From Diphasiastrum complanatum (Eukaryota; Streptophyta; Lycopodiopsida; Lycopodiales; Lycopodiaceae): a DNA stretch of 64,000 bases. The stretch lies in contig CM055097.1 of NCBI GenBank assembly GCA_029204225.1, forward strand, positions 10,796,230-10,860,229, written 5' to 3'. The notes under the pieces were generated by a model that ran no database searches, had not been told where the DNA came from, and saw only the letters and a list, made by a program, of their open reading frames with translations. Numbering within the stretch: the first letter of the stretch is position 1; every line of letters starts with the position of its first letter. Shown one piece after another: positions 44,825 through 56,485 of the stretch. The position numbers and the translations under genes are program-made.

Positions 44825-45132
44825 AACAAGAATTTCAGATCATTTAAGATCCAATTCCATAACCTGATCTTTGGTTAGAAATAGATCAAATATACCAATC
44901 TTGCCAATGTGGAAAAATCAACATCTACTTAAAGAAAGAGATGCAAACTCAGTAAGAATCTAATCAAACATCAAACATATATATATGATGAAGTTGTTGT
45001 CCATACAAAAATATTAAGCTTTTGTATTTCACACATGTGGATCCGAAAATAGCATAAAATAAGCATTCTACACACAAGATTACAAGATATCACCATGTTG
45101 GAATTTAATCTAACTCCTACTCATCCCAACAG
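44825..45132 (-). mobile_element. Candidate Copia-type LTR, minus strand
   Basis: On the minus strand GGAAGGAGGGC is followed by TGTTGGGATGAG, a typical polypurine tract and LTR start near 45132. A TATATATATG element lies near 44985. A possible end TTGTTTACA lies near 44825. A CACATGTG site is inside. No pol sequence is found upstream, so this may be a solo or truncated LTR. Confidence 0.35.
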
Positions 45133-46100
45133 CCCTCCTTCCTTCTCTCAAAACTACTCTCTCAAAGATGTCTATAGAAAATGAATTGTTTTTCAACAGT
45201 CTGCATTTTTGAACTGAATGTCACAATAGGCAAAAAACTCGACAAAGACTGTCACTTCACTTTCGGGCTTTTTTGTGCACTAAAGGTTTTGCAAAAAAGG
45301 CGACAAAGTGTTCATTGAAAGTTTTAGTCCATTTCACGCATCTTCAGCTATGCGACATTTCTCCCAAAAAATACGAAAAAAACGATACTGTAGATTTATA
45401 CAAGATTCCAAGTATAGATTGTCTACGTTTTCACGTTCCAATAGCGACTGTCCTAATTAGTCAATTAAACAGCTGTTAAACTATCTTGTAATTGTAAAGC
45501 TAGAATAACACAAGATCTACCAGTTGCTATAAGTAAATGAGCGACTAGAGAAGTAAGGGGGATGCATCAAGATACTCCATCAGAGATCAAACGACCAAAA
45601 CGGGTCTTCACAACAGCCGACTCCTCCAAGTTGGTGATTATAAATATAAATAAGTAGATGCAAGAGCATGTAAAAGCAACAATATCAATTAATTTCATTC
45701 AAATGACAAGAGCTACTATTGTTTCTGCCAAGATGGTGGTCACTGTTCGAGATGGCAAGCCCATCTTTATGGACATGATAATAAGGAATGAGATCATATT
45801 AACATTGACAAAACCAAAAGGTGGGAGTTTTAATAATTTTTTTACTGAGTGATACAGTTGTGGAAATCTCTAGCGATCATTATAATATCAAAGCCTGCTA
45901 CACAAAGCCAATGGTAGGCCTATGTGGCTTGCCACGTGACCACGTGGCAAACCCCAAGCCTGCATGGTTTGCCATGTGGCAGGCCTACATGGCGGGCCAT
46001 AGTGATGCGACCTCTGGCCACATTTGATCTCTGATTTGTAGGGGAGAGGTCCCATCCTCAAAAAAATAAAGAGGCCCCATCCTCGAGCCCCAGAAAAAAG
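45133..46100. other. Unassigned spacer with G-box inverted repeat
   Basis: No gene seen. TTGCCACGTG (45929-45938) and CACGTGGCAA (45941-45950) form a 10-bp-arm inverted repeat with a 2-bp spacer. GTAGGCC (45914-45920) and GGCCTAC (45982-45988) are a further inverted pair outside it. This could be the end of a small transposon. Confidence 0.5.
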
Positions 46101-46107
46101 CTTTTTG

Positions 46108-46680
46108 TTTTTTTTTTTTTTTTTTTTTTGGGGGGGGGTGGTGGGGGGTGGGGGAAAGAAGGGGAGGATTTAGGGTGGGGGAGAGGGCTACATTCCCCCA
46201 CCACTATCTTCCCCCATGTTTTTTTTTTTTTGGGGGGGAAGGGGGCGGGGTGGGCCTTAGCACAATCCCCCTCTACATTTTCCACTCTCTCAGCAACAGG
46301 GGCATGCTCAATGCATCGTCTTGCAAAAAATATTGAAAATAGAAAGAATGTTGTGCTACAAACCACGAGGAGGGGGAGGATGGCTAAGTAGATCATCAAT
46401 CGCGTGCTCTGAGTATCATCCACACGTCTCAACCACAAGCTAACCACCCAGATCGTCAACAACGGTCATATCCTCACTCCACCCACCCTATGTGTTCACC
46501 CTTCCCTTGCCGACCCACCCAAAAAAATGCCATCGGTGAGCAAACCCACACTCCACCCTCCCCCCTCCCCCTTTCTGATCCACCCAAAATGACCCCCCTC
46601 CCCAAAAAAAAAAATTTGGTTAACCAAATTTTGGCAGCCCATAATTTCCATCCGCCTCTAAATATATCTGTAGTTTGATT
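46108..46680. repeat. T/G- and C-rich low-complexity region
   Basis: Long T and G runs (46108-46260) and C/A-rich runs (46480-46610). Apparent ORFs are low-complexity artefacts. A perfect 22-bp palindrome at 46611-46632 (centre GGTTAACC, arms AAAATTT) closes the region. Confidence 0.85.
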
Positions 46681-46996
46681 TGTTTATGGTCATACCACTA
46701 GCAGGATGCAAATGCAATTGAAGATGCTCTTGAATATTGCACTACATTAGAGTTCATGCAGGAACACGCTCAGACTTCACTTACTAAAGATTTGCAAAGT
46801 AGTATTTTGTAGCACAAAATGTCATTAATAGTGGTAGGCTTCACGCTTTATATGATCAAATAGTCGTGGTGTGCACCAGCTCAAAATCTTGCAAGAATGG
46901 ACCGTTCAGTTTCAGATTGAGTTTGGGGACCACACTACTTAGCACATTACAATGAGACCTCATTTAACATTAAAATGAGACCTCCTAATGCCTAAG

Positions 46997-47190
46997 GACT
47001 GGATCCGACACCCAATCCGATGGGATTGGATCCGACAGGATTGGATCCGACGGATTGGATCCAACGGGGATTGGATTCGACGAGATTGGATTCGAGGGAT
47101 TGAATCCAACAGGATTGGATCTGACGGCGGCGAGATTAGATCCGACGGGATTGAATCCGACGATGGGTTTGGATCTGATAGGTTTGGTAC
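46997..47190 (+). repeat. GGATTGGATCCGACG tandem repeat
   Basis: About eleven imperfect units of 15-18 bp based on GGATTGGATCCGAC, with C/T and G/A changes. Confidence 0.95.
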
Positions 47191-47220
47191 AAAGGTCACA
47201 CCCGACGCCCAGATCTGACC

Positions 47221-47362
47221 CCGACCACCTGTCAACAGCCACCGACTTTCCTCCTAATCCATTGCCTGCCATCCGAACCATCGGCCGCCACCCGACCACC
47301 CGTCAACAGCCACCGACTTTCTTCCTAAACCATCGACTACCATTCGAACCATCGGCCGCCAC
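47221..47362 (+). repeat. 71-bp tandem duplication
   Basis: Two copies starting CCGACCACC at 47221 and 47292, sharing GTCAACAGCCACCGACTTTC and ATCGGCCGCCACCC. Confidence 0.95.
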
Positions 47363-48500
47363 CCATATGTACTAGGAGGTCATGAGGTTATTAGTCATAC
47401 TAGAGGAGCCTAGGCAGTTTTAATCATTACCGATATCGATGAAATGCGAATGATCACTTTAAGTGGATAATGCACATTGCTTAGTAACCATATTCTCAGT
47501 GATATCATCTTCATTGCATTCAATCATGAGACGCTTGAAATGCTCAATATAGTCTCACACTAACCCTAAACCCCATGCATTTTAATACGTAGGAGCTGGA
47601 TGAAGGAATTATGGGTTAGCTTGGTTGATTTGAACCATTTGACGAGGGTACCCTTCAACACCTTCCAAGAATTACATTCATTAGGTTCAAAGTTTAGATA
47701 CCACTCATTGGCAGCGCCCTTCAGCACCACTGAAAATAAGGTAAGAACTCACAATAGGTCCTATCTAGGCTATGGTCTCAATTCCACATACCATTTTTTT
47801 TTTTTACAAGTTGTACCTAGGATAGTTTAGAGCTTGGCGAGTCTAATGGAACCTACCTTATATTTTTTTTCCAAGTAGAAACAGGAGACGAGTTCAAATT
47901 TGACATGTGCGAGTTTTTTTGAGCCCAGTAACTAGTTGTGCGAGTTCTAAACCAGAATATAGCCCAACTTCAAGTTCGATTCAAACTTTTGGCCATAACT
48001 CTCATGTTTGTGCTTTGTAGAATGCGCCCAATATATCAGAAGAATCCTCAGCAAATGTAGATTTCCAAAAGGTTAGGGGTGAATTTTGATGTGCGAGTTT
48101 TAGGCCTGTGCTCCAAAAAACCCTAAAAATACAAAAAACTCAATTTTGTGGCATGATCAAAACTCGCTTGACCCACAGATGGATTTGGAAAGTACTGATG
48201 AGGCTACAATATGGCCGACGAGTTTTGTTGAGTCACCTAGATAGCTGTGCGAGTTTGTTTTAGGTCCAAAAAATCCTAAAAACAACAAAAACTCAATTTT
48301 GCAGCATGATGAAAACTTGCGTGACCACAGATGGATTTGGAAAGTACTGATGAGGCTACAATACGACCGACGAGTTTTGTTGAGTCACCCAGATAGCTAT
48401 GCAAGTTTGATTCAGAACTAGGGAATTATATTGCAAGATGGTGAATTTGTTAAAACTTGTTCCTTGCTAATAGTAATAAACTTGATAGTGAACTTGGATC
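47363..48500 (+). repeat. 153-bp tandem repeat within unassigned DNA
   Basis: From about 48080 to 48420 two good copies with period 153 bp share CACAGATGGATTTGGAAAGT and GACGAGTTTTGTTGAGTCAC. Partial older copies with GTGCGAGTT occur from about 47900. The rest is unassigned. Confidence 0.8.
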
Positions 48501-49435
48501 CATGAGTTGATGCAAGGAATGATATTCACACTAATATATATTCTTTTGGGATAATCTTCGATTGAGATTTTGGTTGTGAAACAACACTCTTTGAGAAATC
48601 TTTTCTCTTAGAGTTAACTGAATTACATGATTCTCAGTTAAGAAGCTGTTTATAGGTCAGGTAAAGATCTGTAGAGATATGTTATGTAGTGAATCATGGG
48701 CTCATTTCTTTGCGTGAGTTATTAATCTTGTCGATCTACAATGTGTTCCATGAATTGAGTTTATATGCATGCATGAACTAGTTGTTAAAACATAGGCATA
48801 TTGATGAGAATTGTATGGAGACAATTTCTCACTAGGTAATAGTGATTTCTTGATAGGAATTGCTTATAAACCTAGGTGGGATTAGAATTAGATTGAATGT
48901 GGTATTTTGGATCCACACGTAAACATTCAAATATTTTCTAAATCCAATATAGCTAATCGAGTTAGAAGCGCTACTTCTGAGTTAGTTGTTTGAATCAACA
49001 ATATAACCTCTCTTATGAATATTGTTGTTGAAATGTATGGCTTATAAGTCGCAACCTTCATGAGTCATTTCTGGATTCATTTAGAGGGTTTTTGTGCATA
49101 GAATACATGGAAACTTTTGGCCTTAATGAATGAAAAGGATGAATGCTATCCCGGAAAATTTAGGTAGAGTTGCATAGTTGATGGTAGCCAAAAGTTAGAG
49201 CTTCACATAAGTGAGTTGGGTAAGTCTAAAGATTTCCAAATGGAAAGGACTTTTTAGAACACTCATGTGTCTTCTAAAAATTGTGGCGCTTTCTTATGAT
49301 AAGGTATGGCTTTGGAATTTAGTGAATTGTGATTGAAGAATCATAACTCAGACTCTAGGGTATACTTGATCAATAAGAGAAAATTTAGATCATGGTGAGA
49401 GTACCCCAAATAAATAAATAGGATAGAGGAATTTC
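48501..49435. other. AT-rich, probably decayed Gypsy DNA
   Basis: No clear gene. It shares small motifs, including ATGATTGA(C)(A/G)AATCAT-like segments, with 49.7 kb and 59.4 kb, which suggests remnants of a common Gypsy-related family. Confidence 0.35.
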
Positions 49436-50310
49436 GGTAGTGATTGGCCATCTTACCAAATCGACTATGTTTATTCGGGTAAAGACCACCAAAAAAGCAT
49501 TTAATTTAGCTCAGGTATTTGTCGAGCGTCTATTTAGGCTTTACGGATACCAAGTGACGTTGTGAAAATTTGTGATCCAAAGTTCACCAATCACTTTAGT
49601 CGGTCGTATTTGCTAAACTAGAGACGACTCAGAGCTTGAGTTATTTTGATCATTTTGTCGACAATCTCATTGGAAAACCGTGGTTGACTTTTCCTATTAT
49701 AAAGTATCAGGTTCTCTTATTATTGAGCATAGGACAAGGGTCCAAGGAATTATGATTGACAAATCATAGTTTGGATTCTAGTTTATACTTGATCGTTTAA
49801 CAAAAGGGTTACCTGCGTGATCAAAAGATCAGATGACATGTGCATTTATCTTTTGATGGCAATCCCCTTTGAGAGAGTTATCCTTGCTGGAGATTACTTG
49901 TTTCAAAAGTAAGCATTAGCCTACTGGTTATAGCTGTTAATGCTTATGTATGATTTTGAGCCTAGATCACCCATTGCGGTAGAGACTCATGTGATCAAGT
50001 TTCAAAAGGTAGCAAATTTCTTGCACGATATGCAAGAATTGCTATAGATAGCACATAAGAATGTCCAGTGTGCCCAGGATAGAGACCGACATTATGCTAA
50101 TATGAAAAAGATTGCCTCAGGACTTTCAAGTGGAAGATTGGGTATATCTGAGAATTTCGAAGGATTCTATTGTAATGCATATCGTCAAGCATTATAAATA
50201 GTCCTCTAGATATAGAGGACCGTATCAGATCTTGAAAAAGATCTGATCTTTAGCTTACCAGTTGGACCTCCCGGAGGGAACTCAAGTACATCCAGTTTTT
50301 CACGAGTGAA
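49436..50310 (+). pseudogene. Gypsy integrase C-terminal remnant
   Basis: The start reads GHLTKSTMFIRVKTTKKAF and FVERLFRLYGYQVT, the core of a Ty3/Gypsy integrase (the usual Asp before R/H-L-T-K is lost). Many stops follow. Near 50050-50120 the text resembles the AQDRHYAN-type segment, and at 50210-50300 there is GPYQILKKI, AYQLDLPEGTQ and VHPVFH, the usual end of Gypsy integrase. It then joins another element's reverse transcriptase without an LTR between them. Confidence 0.75.
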
Positions 50311-52914
50311 CATACCATACCTTTAGTACATGATGCAGTACCAAAGGTTACAAAGTTATATCGCTGTAATCCTAATGTGGCCGATCTGATAAAGAAAGAA
50401 CTTCAGAGATTGCTTGATGCCGATTTCATTTATGATATCGAGCATACCGAATGGATTTTACCGATTGTCATTGTTCCTAAAAAAAATGGGAAATTGCGAA
50501 TCTGTGTGAATCTCAAAGCATTGAATAAAGTGACACGAAAGGATCACTTTCCATTACCTTTTACTGAAAGCATTTTGGATCGCCTTGCTGGAACAGAAGC
50601 TTATAGTTTCCTGGATGGATTTAGTGGTTACAACCAGGTTAAGATTGCACCTGCCGATCGCTACAAAACTGCTTTTGCAACAGAATGGGGCACCTATGCT
50701 TACAAAGTAATGCCGTTTGGACTCTGTAATGCACCAAGTTCATTCCAAAGAGTAATGCAATTTGCCTTTAAAGATTATCTGCAGAAATTCCTTGAAATTT
50801 ACTTGGACGACTTGGGAGTTCATAGTACAGATATAGACCACCTGGATCGATTGGAGAAAGTCTTTGAAAGATGCCGCAAATATCAGATTTCTCTAAATCC
50901 AAAAAAATACCAGATATGGGTTTCTCACAGAGTGGTGCTTAGACATGTGATATCAAGACATGGTATTGCCACCGAATACTCTAAGATCAAAGTTATTGTG
51001 GAATTGCCATCGCCAGCAACAATTCGAGGAGTTTATGTGTTTATGGGTCATGCGAACTACTATCGAATTTTTATTATCTTCTTTGTGGATTTAGCACGAC
51101 CTATATACAAATCAACTATTGTTCCTATTTGGACAGTAGAGGCGTTAGAAGCCTTTGAAAAGTTAAAAAAAGCATTATCTTCAGCACTAATACTGCGTTC
51201 TCTAGATTGGACATTAGAGTTTCATGTTCATACGGATGCCTCAAAATACGCTATTGGATCAGTTTTGACGCAACCAGGTGACTATAAGAAGGATTATCCT
51301 ATACGATTTGCAAGCAAACAACTTACAGATCCAGAGAAGAATTATTCAACAACAGAACGTGAAGCGCTAGCCATGATTTTTTCTGTTCGGAAATTTCGTC
51401 ACTACCTCATGGAAACGCAATTTGCATTTTATACGGATCATCAACCGTTACTTTACTTGGTAAATAAGACGTGTAATACTGGACGTATTGCAAGATGGTT
51501 ATTATTATTGACTGAATTTGACTTTCGAATTGTGGTCAGAAAGGGGAAGCAACATTATCTAGCCGATCACGTTTCGCGAATTCGGAATCCACACCAGTTA
51601 ATACTGAAGTGGATGATGAACTGCCAGATGCTGCGTTGTTCTATGTTGAAGCAGTACCTGAGTGGGCAGCAGATATTGTTGAGTATCTGATGCTAGTTTG
51701 ACAAAAGTACAAAAAAGACAATTGATTCATAAGGCTCAACCTTATCAATTAATTGCAGTACAATTGTATCGTCGTGGATCAGATAATATTTTACGAAGAT
51801 GTATTTCACCACATGAAGTATCAGATCTAATCATGTTTTCACATGATGGCATGGGTGGAGGACACTTCTCTATAGATATTATTGTTCGCAAACTTTTGCA
51901 ATCCGGTTGTTGGTGGCCTACGCTTCATAAGGACACATAAAGTTTTATTCAGCCATGTAATGTCTGCCAACGAGCACGACGGCCTACTCGACAGAATTAT
52001 GAATCCTTTCATCCGGTTTTATCGCAAGCACCGTTTGAAAAATGGGGACTGGATTATGTTGGTCCTATTCATCCCGCTGCTCAAGGATCTCAGGCCCGCT
52101 ACATTATCGTCGCAACTGATTATATGACCAAGTGGGTTGAAGCCAAAGATGTCAAAGTGGCTGATGCGAAATCTACGACCAAGTTTCTATATGAAAATAT
52201 TATAATCAGATTTAGATGTCTGATCGAAATTGTCAGTGATCGGGGTACACACTTTGTTAATCAAACAATAAAGTGTTTACTGGAAGATTTTTTTTATATA
52301 CACAAATTTAGTACTCCCTATTATCCAGAGGGAATGGCCAAGCTGAATCTTCCAATAAGATTCTCTGCACCATTATTACAAAGACAATTGAAGCAAGTCG
52401 CTCTGATTGGGAACATAAACTGTATGCAACATTATGGGCATTCAGAACCACTTACAAAAATAGTACAAATCAAACACCTTTTCAACTGGTTTATGGTCAA
52501 GATGCTGTTATGCCAATTGAATTTTTAATCCCATCTTTATGCATAGCAGCAACGGAACAATTAAATGATGATCAGTCTTTACAATTTCGTCATGAAGCGT
52601 TGCACAAATTATGTGAAACCCGATTGATGGCAGTTTATGCCTTAGCAGCAGAGAAAGCCCGCCGCAAGGCATGGCACGATCGTCGATTGCACAAGAAAGA
52701 TCTGGAAGCAGGAGATCTTGCATTGATGTACAAAACCAAGCTGATCAAGGGTAAGTTGAAGTTTATTGGAGAAGGCCCGTATAAAGTGAAGGAAATCTTG
52801 AACTATGGCGCAGTAGTTCTTGAGCACTTGGATGGAAAACGATTTAATACTCCGGTAAATGGCAGCCGATTACGCAAGTTTCGGCAGCCTGCTCCGCCAG
52901 TTCAGCAAGCCTGA
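50311..52914 (+). pseudogene. Ty3/Gypsy pol: RT, RNase H, integrase
   Basis: Reverse transcriptase starts near HTIPLVHDAVPK and has ILPIVIVPKKNGKLRICVN, PLPFTESILDRLAG, YSFLDGFSGYNQ, VMPFGLCNAPSSFQRVM and IYLDDLGVHS. RNase H has FHVHTDASKYAIGSVLTQPG, YSTTEREALAMI and FYTDHQPLLYL. Integrase has an H2C2 zinc site (HDGMGGGHFS, GCWWPTLHKD, CNVCQRARRP), ATDYMTKWVEA, VSDRGTHF and a Gly-Gln-Ala-Glu motif carrying the third acidic residue. Frame changes lie near 51590, 51685 and 52330, and TAA occurs at 51938. Gag and protease are absent on the left. The C-terminus ends FRQPAPPVQQA. Lineage assignment needs a tree; the family is firm. Confidence 0.92.
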
Positions 52915-53310
52915 TCTCAATATATTTTTCATTTTATTTGTTTTTATTTTTTTGTTTTCAGTAATTAATTTGCTGACTTTTTTTTTTGGAAAAAGACAGT
53001 TAAAAAAAAATAAAATAAAATAAAATAAGAAAAGACTGAGGAGCAAAAGTCAGGAAGTCATCAGTATAAGGGAAAGGAAGCACAATATTTTTATGGAAAA
53101 TGACTTAGAAAACCACTGTTTTGGGCAGGTTTGGCCAATACAGTATCATAAACCTTCGTTGAGCTCTCAGATTGTACATTCACCCTTGATTTATCTAAAT
53201 TGAGGTGGGTGAAGGTTTCTGACAAGAGAAAATTCAATTTTTGAGTCAGGCGAATGTTCAGTGATATGCCATTTTGGGAACCTTCGCAGAGCATCATAAC
53301 GTCATTATGA

Positions 53311-55584
53311 ACCTTCCACTTAGAAAATAGAATCCATGGCTTCCACCTGGATTCTGTGCTTTCGATTTATGAAGAAGCACCAGCTGAGTCATCTCACCAG
53401 GCCTCAAGTTCTCATAGTCGTTATCGTCCACGCAGCGAGATCGTAATTCCTGACTCGCCTTCCGCGTCACGCCGATGTACTAGACATACCTCATCAGTTG
53501 CGCTTCCACCCCCTGCTGCTGTTCGCACTGAACTTCCCATTCCCCTCGTCTCTGATGCTTCCCTCGCCTCTGCTCCCATACAAGGACAGTCTATGACCAT
53601 TGGGCCTACCATTCCCATCACGGCTGCCCAGGCCGCCTCAGCCCCGCACACCGAAGCAACCTCACCCAACACACAGTTTTTCATGGATATGTTCGATGAT
53701 TCCGACCCCCTTGGGGCCACCGAAATCTTTGAAATGCTCCAGAGCCCAGCGCCCTTTGAACCCCAATCCCTTGAAAGAGGATTCGGGCATATCCATGAAG
53801 CTATTGTTGGTGTCGAAGATGCCAGTCAGCAACCACCCACACAGGGTAGCCCAGCCATACTTTGGGTCGACACAGTTGTAAAGTCACCAAAGCAGTTCGA
53901 CGCCACGGTGCCTGAAGGGTTTGAAGACAAGTATATTTTTGAAGAAGAAGAGACCTTGGCACCTATTCCACGCCTACCAAAGACAGTACCATCGGGGTCT
54001 CCTGCTGCTGCCACCTCCACGACTGTCAATTCTAGTGATGCTCTCGGGTTAGTTTCAAGCCTTGGGCAAGTGATCCAGTCTATGCTGGATAAGAAGAAGG
54101 AAATGGAACAGAGGATCTCTGATTTAGGATCCGAAAACACTCTGATCAGCCAGAAAATTGTCCAGCTAGATCGAGAGGTGAAGATAGCCAAGCAACATGA
54201 AGAAAAGACTGAAAGCGAAAAGAAATTGGCCCAGTAACAAGCTGATCGCTTGGAAACCTACATCAGCTCCCTGCAAAACGCCCTAACAACCGCACAAGAT
54301 CAGGTAGATAAGGCAGTGCAAGATGCCAAGCAACAGGTGCAGCTGCTGAAGGGGCAATTATAAATGGTCGAACAAGATCGCACACGGCTTCAAGGTGAAT
54401 TGGATGCGACCACCCTTGAGCGTGATGCATATCTGCAAACACAAATACTCGATCATCTGGTCACACCGACGGAGATTGCATATTTGTTCGAGAAAGTGGA
54501 AATATACAAAGTGGCCCTTTAGGGATTCCAAGGCCGCTTTGATAGGTTCAAAGGAACAGCTTCAACCGAGTTGGCAAAAACAAAAGAGACCATCAATGCC
54601 TATGAAAAAGCTACCACTTAAGTGTTGGAAGCCAGACCACAAATCCCCGTCCCGGTCATGTCGCAATTCTCCACTTCGCGCCAAGAAGCTGTACATATGG
54701 ATACAGGGGTTGATTCGAGCATGGACCCGGGGGGAGCTCCAAATCTAGTAGATCAACCGCCAACTATACCGGCAGTACAAGCGGGTCCATCCTCATCAAG
54801 GACAAGCCATTTATTCAGAAGGACCATCAGCGTCGAGGACCAAATCCAGACCTTCTTAAAGCAGCATCCACATGAGTCCTCGCGTGGTGGATGGGTTCTC
54901 AGATTTAAGACCTCCGAGATCGAGGCCGACAAAGAATTGGACAAAATACCTGCACTGGGAGAGCAACCGGCATGGAGAATCACGATTTTTGAGAAAACTC
55001 CGAAATCAATTAGGAGTTACGTCGCCAGCCCTTGTCAGTTGTGGGTAGATCCTTATTACGTGCCAATGTCGCGAAGACAAAAATGGAAAGATTTAGGATT
55101 GGCTATGGATAAAATCACCATCCATACGCCCAATTGGCCAATCATCCACCAGCCTTACAGCTGGAATATTTCAGTGGACTTCCACCGGGCCTTACAAGCA
55201 TATTAGAGAGAGTATGTCCACTCTCCGGATCCAACGGTGCGACAATCGGCAATGTTTGCAAAAGATCTAACTCTGTTGGCATCAGTGGCAACCAAATGGG
55301 ACGATTGCCATCCTACCCTGGCATTCGATCCAAATAAGCCGATGGCCTTAGAGCAAATCAAAGATCAGCTGCCGATTGTTCGACTGTATTTCCGTGCGGC
55401 TATGATGGGAGGCTCTTGGGAATCCCGCTTCACCTCATGGACAACTTCCAAGTGGATTGCCGGAGCCCACCGTTGTTTCCTGCCGCATAATTTGGAATTC
55501 AATACTGCACGTCTTGACTTTATGGAGAAGGTGCAGTATTATTTTATTAAGATTCGGCGCGAAGCCAATAAAAGTCCCCAATAA
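53311..55584 (+). pseudogene. Long extra ORF downstream of Gypsy pol
   Basis: One frame stays open from 53311 to 55584 apart from five stops: TAA at 54235 and 54361, TAG at 54520, TAA at 54619 and TAG at 55204. There is no frameshift or TGA in this length, and composition stays protein-like across every stop. No in-frame ATG lies near the start; ATG 53336 is one frame off. The N-terminal third is Ser/Pro/Ala-rich, the middle is a heptad-rich coiled coil (KKKEMEQRISDLGSENTLIS, QDAKQQVQLLKGQL), and the C-terminal third is a compact domain with LRFKTSEIEADKELDKI, RSYVASPCQLWVDPYYVPMS and GSWESRFTSWTTSKWIAG. It lies between pol and the polypurine tract, where some plant Gypsy elements carry an extra ORF. 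I do not recognise the domain. Confidence 0.7.
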
Positions 55585-55619
55585 CTGCATATTGCAGGTG
55601 TCGTGGGACTGCCACCAGT

Positions 55620-55634
55620 TTTGATGGGGGATAT
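55620..55634 (+). other. Polypurine tract
   Basis: TTGATGGGGGATA precedes TGTTGGAGG, the start of the LTR. Confidence 0.65.
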
Positions 55635-56471
55635 TGTTGGAGGGTTTGCGGATCCCAAGGCAACCTTAACCCTAGTTAATAAGTGAGAGGGATTTGGCAC
55701 CCTGCGTGTGTAAGTCCAACCCGATGACCACATAGTTATTTGATTGATTAGTTAAAAGCCAATAAAAGGACTTTAGGCCTTTTTGCGGGACTTTTAATGT
55801 CACAGGGCCTAATTGTCAAATTAGTGAATAAAGTTGGGTTTCTCTCCAATTTTGATGGTTCCCACACTTTTTTAAATTTGAATAAAAAGAGAGGCAAGAC
55901 TGGACCAATAAGATTTAGAGGCCAGGGTCCTCCTCTCTACTATAAAAAGGGACCAACTTGAGTTGTTCCTGATGTTCATTTCCTCATTTCAATAAAGTGG
56001 ATTGGTTCTCTTTAGAAATGAATTGATGAATGTCCTTGCTCTTCCTCTCGTCTCCTCCATTTCTCATGCTTTCTTTGGATTTTGCTAATTGTTGGATTTG
56101 ATCATTATTGAGATAGCTATTTCTTATGCTTTTTGTGAGAGAAAGGGAGAGAGAGAGAAGAGTAAGTTTCTATCATTGTTGTGGATTTAGGGTTAATGGA
56201 AGTAGGGTTAATGGATGTAGTGTTAATGCTTAGTGCTAATGGATGTTAGTGTTAGATCCTCCATTCATGTTGAAATCTGAACTATACTATCGCTCTCATG
56301 GGAACGAACCTACGCGTGACAACTAACTCCGTCTCTTTGATGCTAGATTGACTAGATCTTGGATTCAGGTTAGGCAAGGAAAGAAACCCACTACAGCGGT
56401 TTGGCTCCATAGTCTCTCCTATTGTGTTCTCCTATCCTCATCTTAGGGGTAATCCCTTTTAGGTGCTAATA
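55635..56471 (+). mobile_element. Gypsy LTR bordered by both PPT and PBS
   Basis: Starts TGTTGGAGGG and ends GCTAATA, close to the expected AACA. A canonical TATAAAAAG is at 55941-55949. A polypurine tract is directly upstream and a primer binding site starts two bases after it, so the same LTR can be the 3' LTR of the left element and the 5' LTR of a right one. Length about 837 bp. The end is inferred from the primer site because no second copy was located. Confidence 0.6.
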
Positions 56472-56472
56472 G

Positions 56473-56485
56473 TGGTATCAGAGCC
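56473..56485 (+). other. Primer binding site
   Basis: TGGTATCAGAGCC, the canonical initiator-Met-tRNA type site. Confidence 0.8.

Noticed and set aside
46058-46462. Proline/lysine ORFs in T/G/C runs
   Set aside because: Low-complexity artefacts.
53421-53720. Minus-strand frame over the extra ORF
   Set aside because: A shadow of the plus-strand Ser/Pro/Ala-rich coding region.
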